Below, piece by piece: positions 40,380 through 48,429 of a stretch of DNA of 48,685 nt. A model generated the notes under the pieces. It did not search any database, had not been told where the DNA came from, and saw nothing but the letters and a program-made list of their open reading frames with translations. The stretch comes from Kineosporia sp. A_224. Lineage in GTDB: Bacteria > Actinomycetota > Actinomycetes > Actinomycetales > Kineosporiaceae. The stretch covers positions 1 to 48,685 of the forward strand of contig NZ_MWLN01000178.1 of the NCBI RefSeq assembly GCF_002198655.1, written 5' to 3'. Each line of letters begins with the position of its first letter. Within the stretch, counting starts at the first letter, position 1. The translations under genes and the position numbers were made by a program.

Positions 40380-41780
40380 TCACTCCGTCGCCGGGACCGG
40401 GTACCTGCGGGCGGACGCGATCCCGACGACGACCAGAGCGTCGCCCGGCCCGTCGAACCGGAGGTCGACGACGCGTGGCACCGCGGCGACAAGGACCGTC
40501 TCGCGGCGCGCGACGTCCCAGATCCTGAGCACGGCATCGTCCACGACGGTCGCTGCCCGGCGGGCGTCGTCCGACACGGCGACGGCCGTGACCAGGTCCT
40601 GGTGCGGCAGCATCCCGTCGCACTTGCCCCGGGCGAGGTCCCACAGGCGGACGCCGGGCCCCTCGACCCAGAGCACGAGCCGCCCGTCCGGTGTCGCGAC
40701 GAGGGGACAGGGGGCGAGGTCGTGCTGCGCCGCCGAGAGGTGCACGCGTGGTCCCTCGACCCCGGGGCTCCACCGGCAGACGTGCCGGCGCAGGTCGGGC
40801 CGCAGGCCGCGCAGGCCCGCCCAGAAAGGCTCGTCGGTGACGTGCGCCGTGACGACGTCTCCTTCCGCAGCGGGCAGGGCCGCGCAGGTCGACGTCGCGA
40901 GCGGGCCGCGACGTCCCGGGGTCGTCACGCGCAGAGTCGTGCGCACCTCGCCGGTGCGTGCGTCGCGCAGCGCGGGGTCCCCGCCGGCGAGCACGAGGAC
41001 CTGCTCGTCGTCGACGTAGAAGCCCTGGGCGCGGGGCGCCTGGTCGACGACCTTGCCGACGACGAAGTGCGTCTCGCCGTCCGGGCCGACCGCATGGACG
41101 AACGTGCTCCCGACGAGCAGTCGCTGCCGCAGGTCCGGGCGCAGGTCGACGACGGCCCCCTTGGCGGCTCCCCGACCCACCGGCGGTGGGAGACGCCCGA
41201 TCGTCCCGCCCGTCACAGCGTCCACGACCACCGTGTCCTTGCCGTCGGCGAGGCTGACCACGCCTCGCTCGGTGACCCCGAGGAGCACGCCTCGCCCGGA
41301 GGCGCCCCAGGGTGCTTCCCCTGACTCCAGATCGAACAGCGCGATGCCGTGCGACGCCGCTGCGAACGACAGGAGCACCTGCCGTGCGCCCGGCAGGACG
41401 ACGGCGTCGTCGACCGGTTCGGGGAGGGCCCACTCGCGGAACTCGGCGGCCACCGAGCCCTGCCCGGGATGCCCTGTGATCTGCGCGGCCCGGCTCTGTC
41501 GCGGGTCGGGCCTACGCGCCCGGACCACTTCGAGCACGGCGTGGCAGAGCCCGATCGCAGAGCACACCAGGACGGCGACGACGACAGCACGGACACTCGA
41601 CCGCGGCGGCTCCAGGATCATGGAGGCAGCCACGACCGCGGCCGACGCGCCCCAGAAGGTGAGGACCTGCACGAGGGTCCTGCGCAGCTCCAGCGCCCGG
41701 GCGCTGCGCGCGACCCGCCGGACGTCGCCCGACGTGTCGGTCGGAGGCGGTGGCGTCCCCCACGGATCAGGCTCGGTCAC
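40380..41780 (-). CDS. Membrane-anchored WD40-like beta-propeller protein
   Basis: 466 aa from a GTG at 41780; the frame runs further up but without sense. Residues ~35-85 carry two membrane segments (LVQVLTFWGASAAVVAASMI and VRAVVVAVLVCSAIGLCHAV). The rest is beta-rich and reads as a propeller: QVLLSFAAASHGIALFDLES, GVLLGVTERGVVSLADGKDT, VLVLAGGDPALRDARTGEVR, TPDGRLVLWVEGPGVRLWDL, TAVAVSDDARRAATVVDDAV and LRIWDVARRETVLVA. The last repeats show WD-type ends (RLWDL, RIWDV). Such proteins are scaffolds or sensors; no partner is known. It is convergent with the AMIN-like lipoprotein gene and divergent from the type III PKS gene. Confidence 0.8.
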   Translation of the reverse strand: MTEPDPWGTPPPPTDTSGDVRRVARSARALELRRTLVQVLTFWGASAAVVAASMILEPPRSSVRAVVVAVLVCSAIGLCHAVLEVVRARRPDPRQSRAAQITGHPGQGSVAAEFREWALPEPVDDAVVLPGARQVLLSFAAASHGIALFDLESGEAPWGASGRGVLLGVTERGVVSLADGKDTVVVDAVTGGTIGRLPPPVGRGAAKGAVVDLRPDLRQRLLVGSTFVHAVGPDGETHFVVGKVVDQAPRAQGFYVDDEQVLVLAGGDPALRDARTGEVRTTLRVTTPGRRGPLATSTCAALPAAEGDVVTAHVTDEPFWAGLRGLRPDLRRHVCRWSPGVEGPRVHLSAAQHDLAPCPLVATPDGRLVLWVEGPGVRLWDLARGKCDGMLPHQDLVTAVAVSDDARRAATVVDDAVLRIWDVARRETVLVAAVPRVVDLRFDGPGDALVVVGIASARRYPVPATE

Positions 41781-41955
41781 GGGACCACACGTCCTTGTCG
41801 GGTCGGGGCCGGCCGCGCGCCGGCCGGCCCGAGGTCGTAGACCATGATCACCGGCCCGGCGGGGTGGACGGAACGGGACCTGCCTCCCCCGCACGGCTGC
41901 GAACGTTCCCCGCGCTCGAAGGGCTGTCTCGCGGCTGCGCAGGTACCGTCAGGAG

Positions 41956-43023
41956 ATGTCGACCATCGCTGCGGTGCGCGGGGCCCTGCCGGGGAACGTC
42001 CACGCCCAGGCGGACATCACGGAGGTGCTCGCCGAGGTCGTGCTCCGCGACGACGCCAAGGCGGAGAAGCGTGCGCTGCTGCGGCGGGTGCACGCCTCGG
42101 CCGGGGTCAGCACGCGGCACCTGGCCCTGCCGCTTCAGGAGTACCTCACGCTCTCCGGATTCGGGGCCGCGAACGACGCGTTCATCGAGGTCGGCACGAC
42201 GCTCGGCGAGAGGTGCATCGGTGACGCGCTCGCGGCGTGCGGACTCGCGCCGTCCGACGTCGACCTCATCGTCTCGACGTCGGTCACCGGGATCGCGGCC
42301 CCGAGCATCGACGCGCGGCTCGTCGCCCGGCTCGGCCTGCGGGACGACGTCAAGCGGGTGCCGGTGTTCGGGCTCGGCTGCGTCGCCGGGGCCGCCGGGA
42401 TCGCCCGGCTGCACGACTACCTCGTCGGGCACCCGGACGGCGTCGCCGTGCTGCTGTCCGTCGAGCTGTGCTCGCTGACCTTCCAGCGGGACGACGACTC
42501 GACGGCGAACCTCGTCGCCACCGGCCTGTTCGGGGACGGTGCGGCGGCCGTCGTCATGGTCGGCGCGCAGCACCCGCTCGCCGGCTCCGGGCCGCGCGTG
42601 GTCGACACCCGCAGCCGGATGTACCCGGACACCGAGCGGGTCATGGGCTGGGACATCGGGGGCAGCGGGTTCCGGATCGTCCTCGCCGCGACCGTGGCCG
42701 ACGTCGTCGAGAAGTACCTGCGCGACGACGTCGACGCCTTCCTCGGGGGGCACGGGGTCGCGGTCGCGGACGTCGCGACCTGGGTCGCGCACCCGGGCGG
42801 GCCCAAGGTGATCGAGGCGATCGTCCGGGCGCTCGAGGTCGACCCCGGAGCGCTCGACGTGACCCGCCGCAGCCTCGCCGCGATCGGCAACCTCTCCTCG
42901 TCGTCCGTGCTCCACGTGCTGCAGGGGACCCTCGCCGAGGGCGGGCTCGCGCCCGGGACCACCGGGGTGCTGCTGGCGATGGGGCCCGGGTTCTGCGCCG
43001 AGCTGGTGCTGCTCGAGGGCTGA
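41956..43023 (+). CDS. Type III polyketide synthase (alkylresorcinol-synthase-like, SrsA type)
   Basis: 355 aa. Catalytic triad: Cys142 in VFGLGCVAGAAG, His279 in WVAHPGGPKV and Asn312 in IGNLSSSSVLH. Other family phrases are STSVTGIAAPSIDARLVARL, VELCSLTFQRDD, TGLFGDGAAAVVM and GPGFCAELVLLEG at the end. Type III PKSs extend acyl-CoA starters with malonyl-CoA; the bacterial long-chain type makes alkylresorcinols or alkylpyrones. The following methyltransferase and flavoprotein genes reproduce the srsABC order of Streptomyces griseus, where products are membrane phenolic lipids. No Shine-Dalgarno is obvious; GTCAGGAG just before the ATG gives AGGAG with short spacing. Confidence 0.92.
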   Translation: MSTIAAVRGALPGNVHAQADITEVLAEVVLRDDAKAEKRALLRRVHASAGVSTRHLALPLQEYLTLSGFGAANDAFIEVGTTLGERCIGDALAACGLAPSDVDLIVSTSVTGIAAPSIDARLVARLGLRDDVKRVPVFGLGCVAGAAGIARLHDYLVGHPDGVAVLLSVELCSLTFQRDDDSTANLVATGLFGDGAAAVVMVGAQHPLAGSGPRVVDTRSRMYPDTERVMGWDIGGSGFRIVLAATVADVVEKYLRDDVDAFLGGHGVAVADVATWVAHPGGPKVIEAIVRALEVDPGALDVTRRSLAAIGNLSSSSVLHVLQGTLAEGGLAPGTTGVLLAMGPGFCAELVLLEG

Positions 43024-43074
43024 GCGCCGGCCCGTGCGCTGCGGCGTGCGCTGATCGCCGCTAGCGTGCCGGGC

Positions 43075-43608
43075 GTGAGCAGCCAGGTCTGGTACGTCGC
43101 CCTCGTGCTGCTCGTCGTGGCCGCCCGGCTCGTCGAGCTCGCGGTCGCGCAGCGGCACCTCGCGTGGGCCCGCGCGGCCGGCGGCGTCGAGTTCGGCGCC
43201 CGGCACTACCCGGTCATGGTGCTGCTCCACAGCGCGTTCCTCGTCGGCTGCCTCGTCGAGGTGCCGCTCGCCGACCGGCCGTTCCTGCCGTGGCTGGGCT
43301 GGCCCATGCTCGCCGTCCTCGGCGCCGCGCACGCGCTGCGCTGGTGGTGCATCACGAGCCTGGGCAACCAGTGGAACACCCGCGTGCTCGTCGTCCCCGG
43401 GCTGCCGCTCGTGACCCGCGGGCCGTACCGGTGGCTCAGCCACCCGAACTACGTCGCGGTCGTCGCGGAGATCGTCGCGCTGCCGCTCGTGCACACGGCG
43501 TGGGTCACGGCGCTCGTCTTCACGGTGGCGAACGCCGCCCTGCTCGTCGTCCGGATCCGGGTCGAGAACGCCGCGCTGGCGACCGCGGCCGGCGGACCGG
43601 ACCACTGA
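43075..43608 (+). CDS. ICMT-family membrane methyltransferase (SrsB-like)
   Basis: 177 aa from GTG 43075 (GTG 43066 is the alternative). It has four or five membrane segments: VWYVALVLLVVAARLVELAV, VMVLLHSAFLVGCLVEVPLA, WPMLAVLGAAHALRW and AWVTALVFTVANAALLVVRI. The isoprenylcysteine methyltransferase-like core reads ITSLGNQWNTRVLVVPGLPL, TRGPYRWLSHPNYVAVVAEI, with RVENAAL at the end. In the srs cluster of Streptomyces the equivalent enzyme O-methylates the alkylresorcinol ring using S-adenosylmethionine. Here that substrate is inferred from the adjacent type III PKS, 51 bp upstream. It most likely acts in the membrane on the lipid product. Confidence 0.88.
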   Translation: MSSQVWYVALVLLVVAARLVELAVAQRHLAWARAAGGVEFGARHYPVMVLLHSAFLVGCLVEVPLADRPFLPWLGWPMLAVLGAAHALRWWCITSLGNQWNTRVLVVPGLPLVTRGPYRWLSHPNYVAVVAEIVALPLVHTAWVTALVFTVANAALLVVRIRVENAALATAAGGPDH

Positions 43609-43669
43609 CCGGACCGCGGGCGAGCTGCCACCGGTCGCCGCGCGGCCCGCGGGCGGCGACGATGGCCGG

Positions 43670-44689
43670 GTGGACGTCGACCTGCTCGTCGTCGGTGGCG
43701 GGCCGATCGGCCTGGGCACCGCGGTCGAGGCCGCGCGCGCCGGCATGTCCGTCGCGCTCGTCGAGCGCCGCGAGGGCCCGGTCGACAAGGCGTGCGGCGA
43801 GGGGCTCATGCCGGCCGCGCGGACGTCGCTGCACCGGCTCGGCGTCGAGCCGGACGGCGTCGAGTTCCGTGGCATCCGCTACCTCGCCCGCGGCCGCGAG
43901 GCCACCGCGCTGTTCTCCGCGGGCCCCGGCCTCGGCGTCCGGCGGACGACGCTGTCGGCCGCGCTCGGCGCCCGCGCCGACGCGCTGGGGGTCAAGCGGG
44001 TCCGGGCGAACGCCGCGCCCCCGGTGACCGGCCCCGGCTGGGTCGAGGCGGCCGGGGTCCGGGCCCGCTGGTTCGTCGCGGCCGACGGCCTGCACTCGCC
44101 CGTGCGGCGCGCGCTCGGGCTCGACGTCCCGGCCCGCGGCGCCGTCCGGTACGGGCTTCGCCGGCACTACCGGGTCGCCCCGTGGAGCGACCTCGTCGAG
44201 GTGCACTGGGCCGACGACGCCGAGGCCTACGTGACCCCGGTCGCCGAGGACCTCGTCGGGGTCGCGGTCCTGTGCCCGGGCGGCGGGTCGTACGACACCT
44301 GGCTCGCCCGCTTCCCGGCGCTCGCCGATCGTCTCGCGGGCGCGGAACCGGCGTCCGACGTCCGCGGCGCCGGGCCGCTGCGCCGGACGGCGGCCCGCCG
44401 GGTGCAGGGCCGGGTGCTGCTCGTCGGGGACGCGGCCGGGTACGTCGACGCGCTCACCGGCGAGGGGATCTCGGTCGGCCTCGCGTGCGCCCGCGAGCTC
44501 GTCGCCTGCCTCGTCGCGGACCGGCCGCAGGACTACGAGGCCGCGTGGCGGCGGACGACACGGCGGTACCGGGTGCTCACCGGCGGGCTGCTGCGGGCCG
44601 CGCAGCGGCCGGCGCTGCGGCGGGCGATCGTGCCCGCGGCGTCCCGGCTGCCGCGGGTCTTCCGGGGGATCGTCGACCAGCTCGGGTAG
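43670..44689 (+). CDS. FAD-dependent oxidoreductase/hydroxylase (SrsC-like)
   Basis: 339 aa, GTG start, 61 bp after the methyltransferase. N-terminal FAD loop DLLVVGGGPIGLGTAVEAAR with VALVERREGPVDKACGEGLM. The mid-region ARWFVAADGLHSPVRRALGL is the DG motif of the PHBH/geranylgeranyl-reductase superfamily. The second FAD motif is VLLVGDAAGYVDALTGEGIS. The length is short for a classic monooxygenase and close to the GGR-like flavoproteins. In S. griseus SrsC hydroxylates the alkylresorcinol en route to a quinone; the same step is inferred here from gene order. It needs NAD(P)H, but the binding site is not obvious. Confidence 0.88.
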   Translation: MDVDLLVVGGGPIGLGTAVEAARAGMSVALVERREGPVDKACGEGLMPAARTSLHRLGVEPDGVEFRGIRYLARGREATALFSAGPGLGVRRTTLSAALGARADALGVKRVRANAAPPVTGPGWVEAAGVRARWFVAADGLHSPVRRALGLDVPARGAVRYGLRRHYRVAPWSDLVEVHWADDAEAYVTPVAEDLVGVAVLCPGGGSYDTWLARFPALADRLAGAEPASDVRGAGPLRRTAARRVQGRVLLVGDAAGYVDALTGEGISVGLACARELVACLVADRPQDYEAAWRRTTRRYRVLTGGLLRAAQRPALRRAIVPAASRLPRVFRGIVDQLG

Positions 44690-44785
44690 GTGTGAACGAT
44701 CACCCGGCGCCCTGCACGGGGCCGTCCGGCGGGATCCGGGACGAAGGTCTCAGGGGTACGCGTCCCGGATGCCGACAGTGGTGCG

Positions 44786-45079
44786 GTGAGTCTGCACAGC
44801 CACGCCGTCCCGCGGACGACGCACACGATGAACCTGGACCAGGTCGCCGAGATCAACGAGCGCCTCTCGACGACCAGCGTCTCGACGTCCGACGTGGGCC
44901 TGGGGTCGCCTGCGGGCGTCCTCGCCGAGATCGTCCTCGAGGGCTCGCCGACCTTCGGCTACCTCTGGGCCCGGCTGCGGGCCGGCGGCCAGGAGGCCGG
45001 CCGGGTGCTCCTGCACACCGACCAGCTCACGGCGATCAGCCGGGCGCTGCACCTGCCGCACCACCACTGGGGCCTGTGA
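44786..45079 (+). CDS. Small hypothetical protein
   Basis: 97 aa from a GTG at 44786, or 83 aa from ATG 44828; neither has a clear ribosome-binding site. The sequence is not low-complexity: MNLDQVAEINERLSTTSVST, GVLAEIVLEGSPTFGYLWAR, VLLHTDQLTAISRALHLPHH, ending HWGL. It reads as a small mixed helix/strand domain. I do not recognise it. It could end the phenolic-lipid operon but lies 96 bp downstream, so it may be independent. An inverted repeat follows it. Confidence 0.5.
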   Translation: MSLHSHAVPRTTHTMNLDQVAEINERLSTTSVSTSDVGLGSPAGVLAEIVLEGSPTFGYLWARLRAGGQEAGRVLLHTDQLTAISRALHLPHHHWGL

Positions 45080-45102
45080 GCCGCGACCGGTGATCCCGAC
45101 GA

Positions 45103-45142
45103 GTCGACCCGATCCGCGGTCGGCGCCCGGGATCCGGTCGAC
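45103..45142. terminator. 13-bp inverted repeat (1 mismatch) between convergent genes
   Basis: Arms 45103-45115 and 45130-45142 (GTCGACCCGATCC and near-complement). A competing stem uses GATCCGCGGTCG with CGACTGCGGATC. It lies between stops at 45079 (+) and 45159 (-). Confidence 0.55.
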
Positions 45143-45158
45143 GACTGCGGATCAGCGC

Positions 45159-47633
45159 TCAGAAGAGCGTGTCCCGGTGCTGCTCGGGCGGCTCGGGCTC
45201 GGCGGCGCGGGGCGCCGGCGCGCCGGTGCGTGACGCACTGCGCGAGCCGTTCGTGGAGCCGTTGGAGCCGTTGGAGCCGTTGGAGCCCGCCGCGGCCGTG
45301 CCCGCCGCCGGCACGAGCCCGTCGAGCCCCGGCGGCAGGTCGCCGTGGTGGAGGACGGTGAGCCGCTGGGTGGGGCGGGTCAGCGCGACGTAGAGGTCGT
45401 TGACCCCGCGCGCCGACTGGGCGACGACCGCGGCGGGGTCGACGACCGTCACGCCGTCGTACTCCAGACCCTTGGCCTCGTCGACGGTGACGACCTCGAC
45501 CCGGTCGGCGAGCGGCCCTGCGAGCAGTGCCCGCAACGCGGCCGGGAAAGCCTCGTAGCCTTCGCGCGGGACGACGACGGCGAACCGGCCGCCGTCGAGC
45601 ACCGCGTCGTCCGCCCGTACCGCGTGCGACGCCGACGCGACGACGGCGTCCGCCTCCCGCGACGGCAGCAGGACGGCGAGCGGGTCGTGGTCGCCCTCGC
45701 GCGCTGCGTTCGGCGGGGCGACCTTGATCCCGTACGCCTCGAGCAGCGCGGTCGCGACCGCCATGACCCGGGCCGGCGTCCGGTAGTTCACGGTGAGCTG
45801 CTCGAGCACCCAGCGGTCGGCGCCGATGTGGTCGTCGAGGACCTCGGCCCAGGACGTCGTCCCGGCCGCGGAGCCGGTCTGCGCCACGTCCCCGACGACG
45901 GTCATCGAGCGCGACGGGACCCGCCGCGCGAGCAGCCGCCACTGCATCGGCGAGAGCTCCTGGGCCTCGTCGACGACGGCGTGCCCGAACGCCCACGTGC
46001 GGTCGTCGCGGGCGCGGTCGGCGAGCGGGCCGACGCCCGGGCCGCCGGCGAACCGGTCGGCGAGCATCTCGGGCGTGAGCATCTCGGCGGCCTCGCCGGC
46101 GGTGCCGAGCACCTGCTTGGCGAACTCGAGCGCCTCGGCGCGCTCGGTGGCGGCCATCGCCGCGGCCCGCCGGGCGGCGTCGGTCACCGCGACGTCGGCG
46201 CCGAGCAGCTCGGCGGCCTCGTCGAGCAGCGGGACGTCCCCGGGCGTCCACGGCGCGAGCGGCCCGCGCAGCAGCAGGGCCTGCTCGCGCTCGGAGAGGA
46301 TCCCGTCGGCGGCGAGCGCGAGCCGGTCGGGGCGGGTGAGCAGCTCGGTGACGACGCCGGTCGCCGACAGCGGCAGCCACAGCAGGTTGACCTCGCGCCG
46401 GACGTCCGCGTGGGTGCGCAGCTCCTCGAGCAGCGCACCGCGCTCCTCGGCCTCGCCGCCGACCCCGCGGGCGGTCGCGAGCTGGCCGGCGAGGTCGTCG
46501 AGCAGGTGCCGGACGAAGGTGACCCGGGCCTCGTTGTGCGGCTTGCCGGACTGCCGGGCCCGGCCGCGGGCGTCGGCGACGACGCGCGGGCGCAGCTCCA
46601 CGACGTCCCCGTCGACGTCGAGCGGCACCGGCCGGACGAGCCGCCGCTGCCGCCGCCGGACCGCAGCCTTGACGACCTCGGCCATCCGCAGGTCGCCCTT
46701 GACGACGGCGACGTCGGCACGGTCCCGGCCGGTCGCGTCGACGCCCGGGAACAGCTGCCCCGGGGTCGACAGGACGACCCCGGTCTCGCCGAGGCTCGGC
46801 AGGACCTGCTCGATGTACCGCAGGAAGACCGGGCTGGGGCCGACGACGAGGACACCGCTGCGGGCGATCCGGTCCCGGTGCGTGTAGAGCAGGTAGGCGG
46901 CGCGGTGCAGCGCGACGGCGGTCTTGCCGGTCCCCGGCCCGCCCTGGACGACGAGCACCCCGGCGAGCGGCGCCCGGACGACCCGGTCCTGCTCGGACTG
47001 CAGCGTCGCGACGATGTCCTTCATCCGGCCCGTGCGGTGCGCCGTGAGCGCCGACATCAGCGCGCCCTCGCCGGTGATCGTCGCGAGGTCGGCCCCGGCG
47101 GCGACGGCCTCCTCGAGGCCCTCGGCGTCGAGGACCTCGTCGTCGAGACCGCTGACGGTCCGGCCGCGCAGCGCGATGTGCCGGCGCCGGACGACGTCCT
47201 GCGGCTGGGCGGCGGTCGCCTGGTAGAAGGCGGACGCCGCCGGCGCCCGCCAGTCGAGGAGGAGCTGAGCCCGGTCGTCGTCCGACAGCCCGATCCGGCC
47301 GACGTACCGGCTCTCGCCGGTGCGCAGGTCCAGGCGCCCGAAGGCGAGCCGCTCCTCGACGGCACCGAGCTGGCGGAGCCGCTCGGTGTGGAGGGCGTCG
47401 AAGGCGTCCCGCTCGGCGCGGCCGCCGGGCGTCGGGACGACGGGGGCGCGCCGGACCTGCTCCAGCGAGCGCGCCGTGCGCTCGCGGAGCCCGTCGAGGT
47501 GGTCGTACAGCCGGTCGACGTACGCCTGCTCCCGGGTCGCCTCGCGGTCGAGGTCGCGGTGCAGGTCTGCGGTGCTCAGCGCGTCCTCCCCGGGGGCGTC
47601 GGAGCCGGAGCGGCCCGGGCGGTGCGACCGCAC
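45159..47633 (-). CDS. helR: HelR/HelD-like RNA polymerase-associated UvrD-family helicase
   Basis: 824 aa from GTG 47633, but GGGGAGG lies five bases before a CTG at 47579 (806 aa), which may be the true start. An N-terminal coiled coil (DLHRDLDREATREQAYVDRL, DGLRERTARSLEQVRR) is followed by GRIGLSDDDRAQLLLDWRAP. Walker A is VVQGGPGTGKTAVALHRAAY, Walker B is AVVDEAQELSPMQWRLLARR, with TVVGDVAQTGS, VNYRTPARVMAVATALLEAY and VTVDEAKGLEYDGVTVVDPA. ARGVNDLYVALTRPTQRLTV is motif VI. Actinobacterial HelR displaces stalled or rifampicin-bound RNA polymerase. The C-terminal tail holds an Asn-Gly-Ser repeat encoded by a 9-bp tandem repeat. Rifampicin function here is inference. Confidence 0.85.
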   Translation of the reverse strand: MRSHRPGRSGSDAPGEDALSTADLHRDLDREATREQAYVDRLYDHLDGLRERTARSLEQVRRAPVVPTPGGRAERDAFDALHTERLRQLGAVEERLAFGRLDLRTGESRYVGRIGLSDDDRAQLLLDWRAPAASAFYQATAAQPQDVVRRRHIALRGRTVSGLDDEVLDAEGLEEAVAAGADLATITGEGALMSALTAHRTGRMKDIVATLQSEQDRVVRAPLAGVLVVQGGPGTGKTAVALHRAAYLLYTHRDRIARSGVLVVGPSPVFLRYIEQVLPSLGETGVVLSTPGQLFPGVDATGRDRADVAVVKGDLRMAEVVKAAVRRRQRRLVRPVPLDVDGDVVELRPRVVADARGRARQSGKPHNEARVTFVRHLLDDLAGQLATARGVGGEAEERGALLEELRTHADVRREVNLLWLPLSATGVVTELLTRPDRLALAADGILSEREQALLLRGPLAPWTPGDVPLLDEAAELLGADVAVTDAARRAAAMAATERAEALEFAKQVLGTAGEAAEMLTPEMLADRFAGGPGVGPLADRARDDRTWAFGHAVVDEAQELSPMQWRLLARRVPSRSMTVVGDVAQTGSAAGTTSWAEVLDDHIGADRWVLEQLTVNYRTPARVMAVATALLEAYGIKVAPPNAAREGDHDPLAVLLPSREADAVVASASHAVRADDAVLDGGRFAVVVPREGYEAFPAALRALLAGPLADRVEVVTVDEAKGLEYDGVTVVDPAAVVAQSARGVNDLYVALTRPTQRLTVLHHGDLPPGLDGLVPAAGTAAAGSNGSNGSNGSTNGSRSASRTGAPAPRAAEPEPPEQHRDTLF
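45252..45287. repeat. 9-bp tandem repeat (4 units) in the helR tail
   Basis: Three perfect copies of GTTGGAGCC (45261-45287) plus a variant (45252-45260). On the minus strand they encode GSNGSNGSNGS in the disordered C-terminus. Unit number could vary between strains. Confidence 0.75.
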
Positions 47634-47746
47634 GGACCGCGGAACAGCGGCATCCAAGTATGGGCGACGGGCCGCCGGAGCGCGACGGCGGGGGCGGTAG
47701 GAGCACCCGGGCGGCCCACCGGGGCCGGTGCACGCACCGGAGCTCG

Positions 47747-48259
47747 TCAGTTCACGTTGCCCAGGTACCGGGGGCGGTCGCCCTGCGGGGTCGTCAGCCA
47801 GTGCGCGACCGCCTTCGGCCACAGCGGCTCACGATCCAGTCCGTCCAGCGCGACCCAGGCGATCCCCGTCTGGTGGAGGTCCCCGACGCCGTCGAACCGC
47901 GGCTCGGCACCCGGGGCGAGGTCGCAGAAGAAGAACGCCTCCCGTTGGTGGAACCAGCCGTCGTGCTCGGCGAACTCGTGGTCGGCGCCGATGTAGTCAC
48001 GCAGGAAGGCGAGCTCACCCACGACCACGTCGCAGCCGATCTCCTCACGGCATTCCCGGCGCAGCCCTGCGTGGGCGTCCTCGCCGTGGTCCTGACCGCC
48101 GCCCGGGCAGAGGTAGAAGGTGGGGAAGTCCCCCGAGTTGACGGTCACGAGCAGTCGGCCGTCACGGATGATGAGCGCCTTGTTGGCCACCCGGATGGTC
48201 GGGGCCGCCCCGAGGCGGACCGGCGCGGCATGCGCGGCGCGCCCCGCTTCGTCGGTCAC
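47747..48259 (-). CDS. Nudix hydrolase
   Basis: 170 aa, GTG start. The Nudix box GGQDHGEDAHAGLRRECREE then IGC fits G-x5-E-x7-REUxEExGU. Before it lies a beta strand, RVANKALIIRDGRLLVTVNS, and FPTFYLCPGGG. After it come VGELAFLRDYIGADHEFA and HQREAFFFCDLAPGAEP, with metal-binding Glu of REECREE type. Such enzymes cleave X-linked nucleoside diphosphates, or RNA caps and damaged nucleotides; this one is not assignable. It is divergent from the MDR gene and ends 114 bp before the helR start, both on the minus strand. Confidence 0.9.
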   Translation of the reverse strand: MTDEAGRAAHAAPVRLGAAPTIRVANKALIIRDGRLLVTVNSGDFPTFYLCPGGGQDHGEDAHAGLRRECREEIGCDVVVGELAFLRDYIGADHEFAEHDGWFHQREAFFFCDLAPGAEPRFDGVGDLHQTGIAWVALDGLDREPLWPKAVAHWLTTPQGDRPRYLGNVN

Positions 48260-48429
48260 CGCGGCATCGTCGCACGCGCGGCGGGTCGGTCGCAGGCTGC
48301 GGGCGGAGCACCCGGGCGGACCACTGGGGCCAGCAGGAGTGCGCGGCGCGGGCGGCGTCCGCTGGGATGTGGGTCGGGCGTCCGTCGGGACGCCGACCGG
48401 GTCTGCCGGGCGGGACGAGGAGGTCGACC

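Noticed and set aside
45345-47996. Plus-strand open frame opposite HelR
   Set aside because: Low-complexity translation, no ribosome-binding site, spans across HelR and the Nudix gene.
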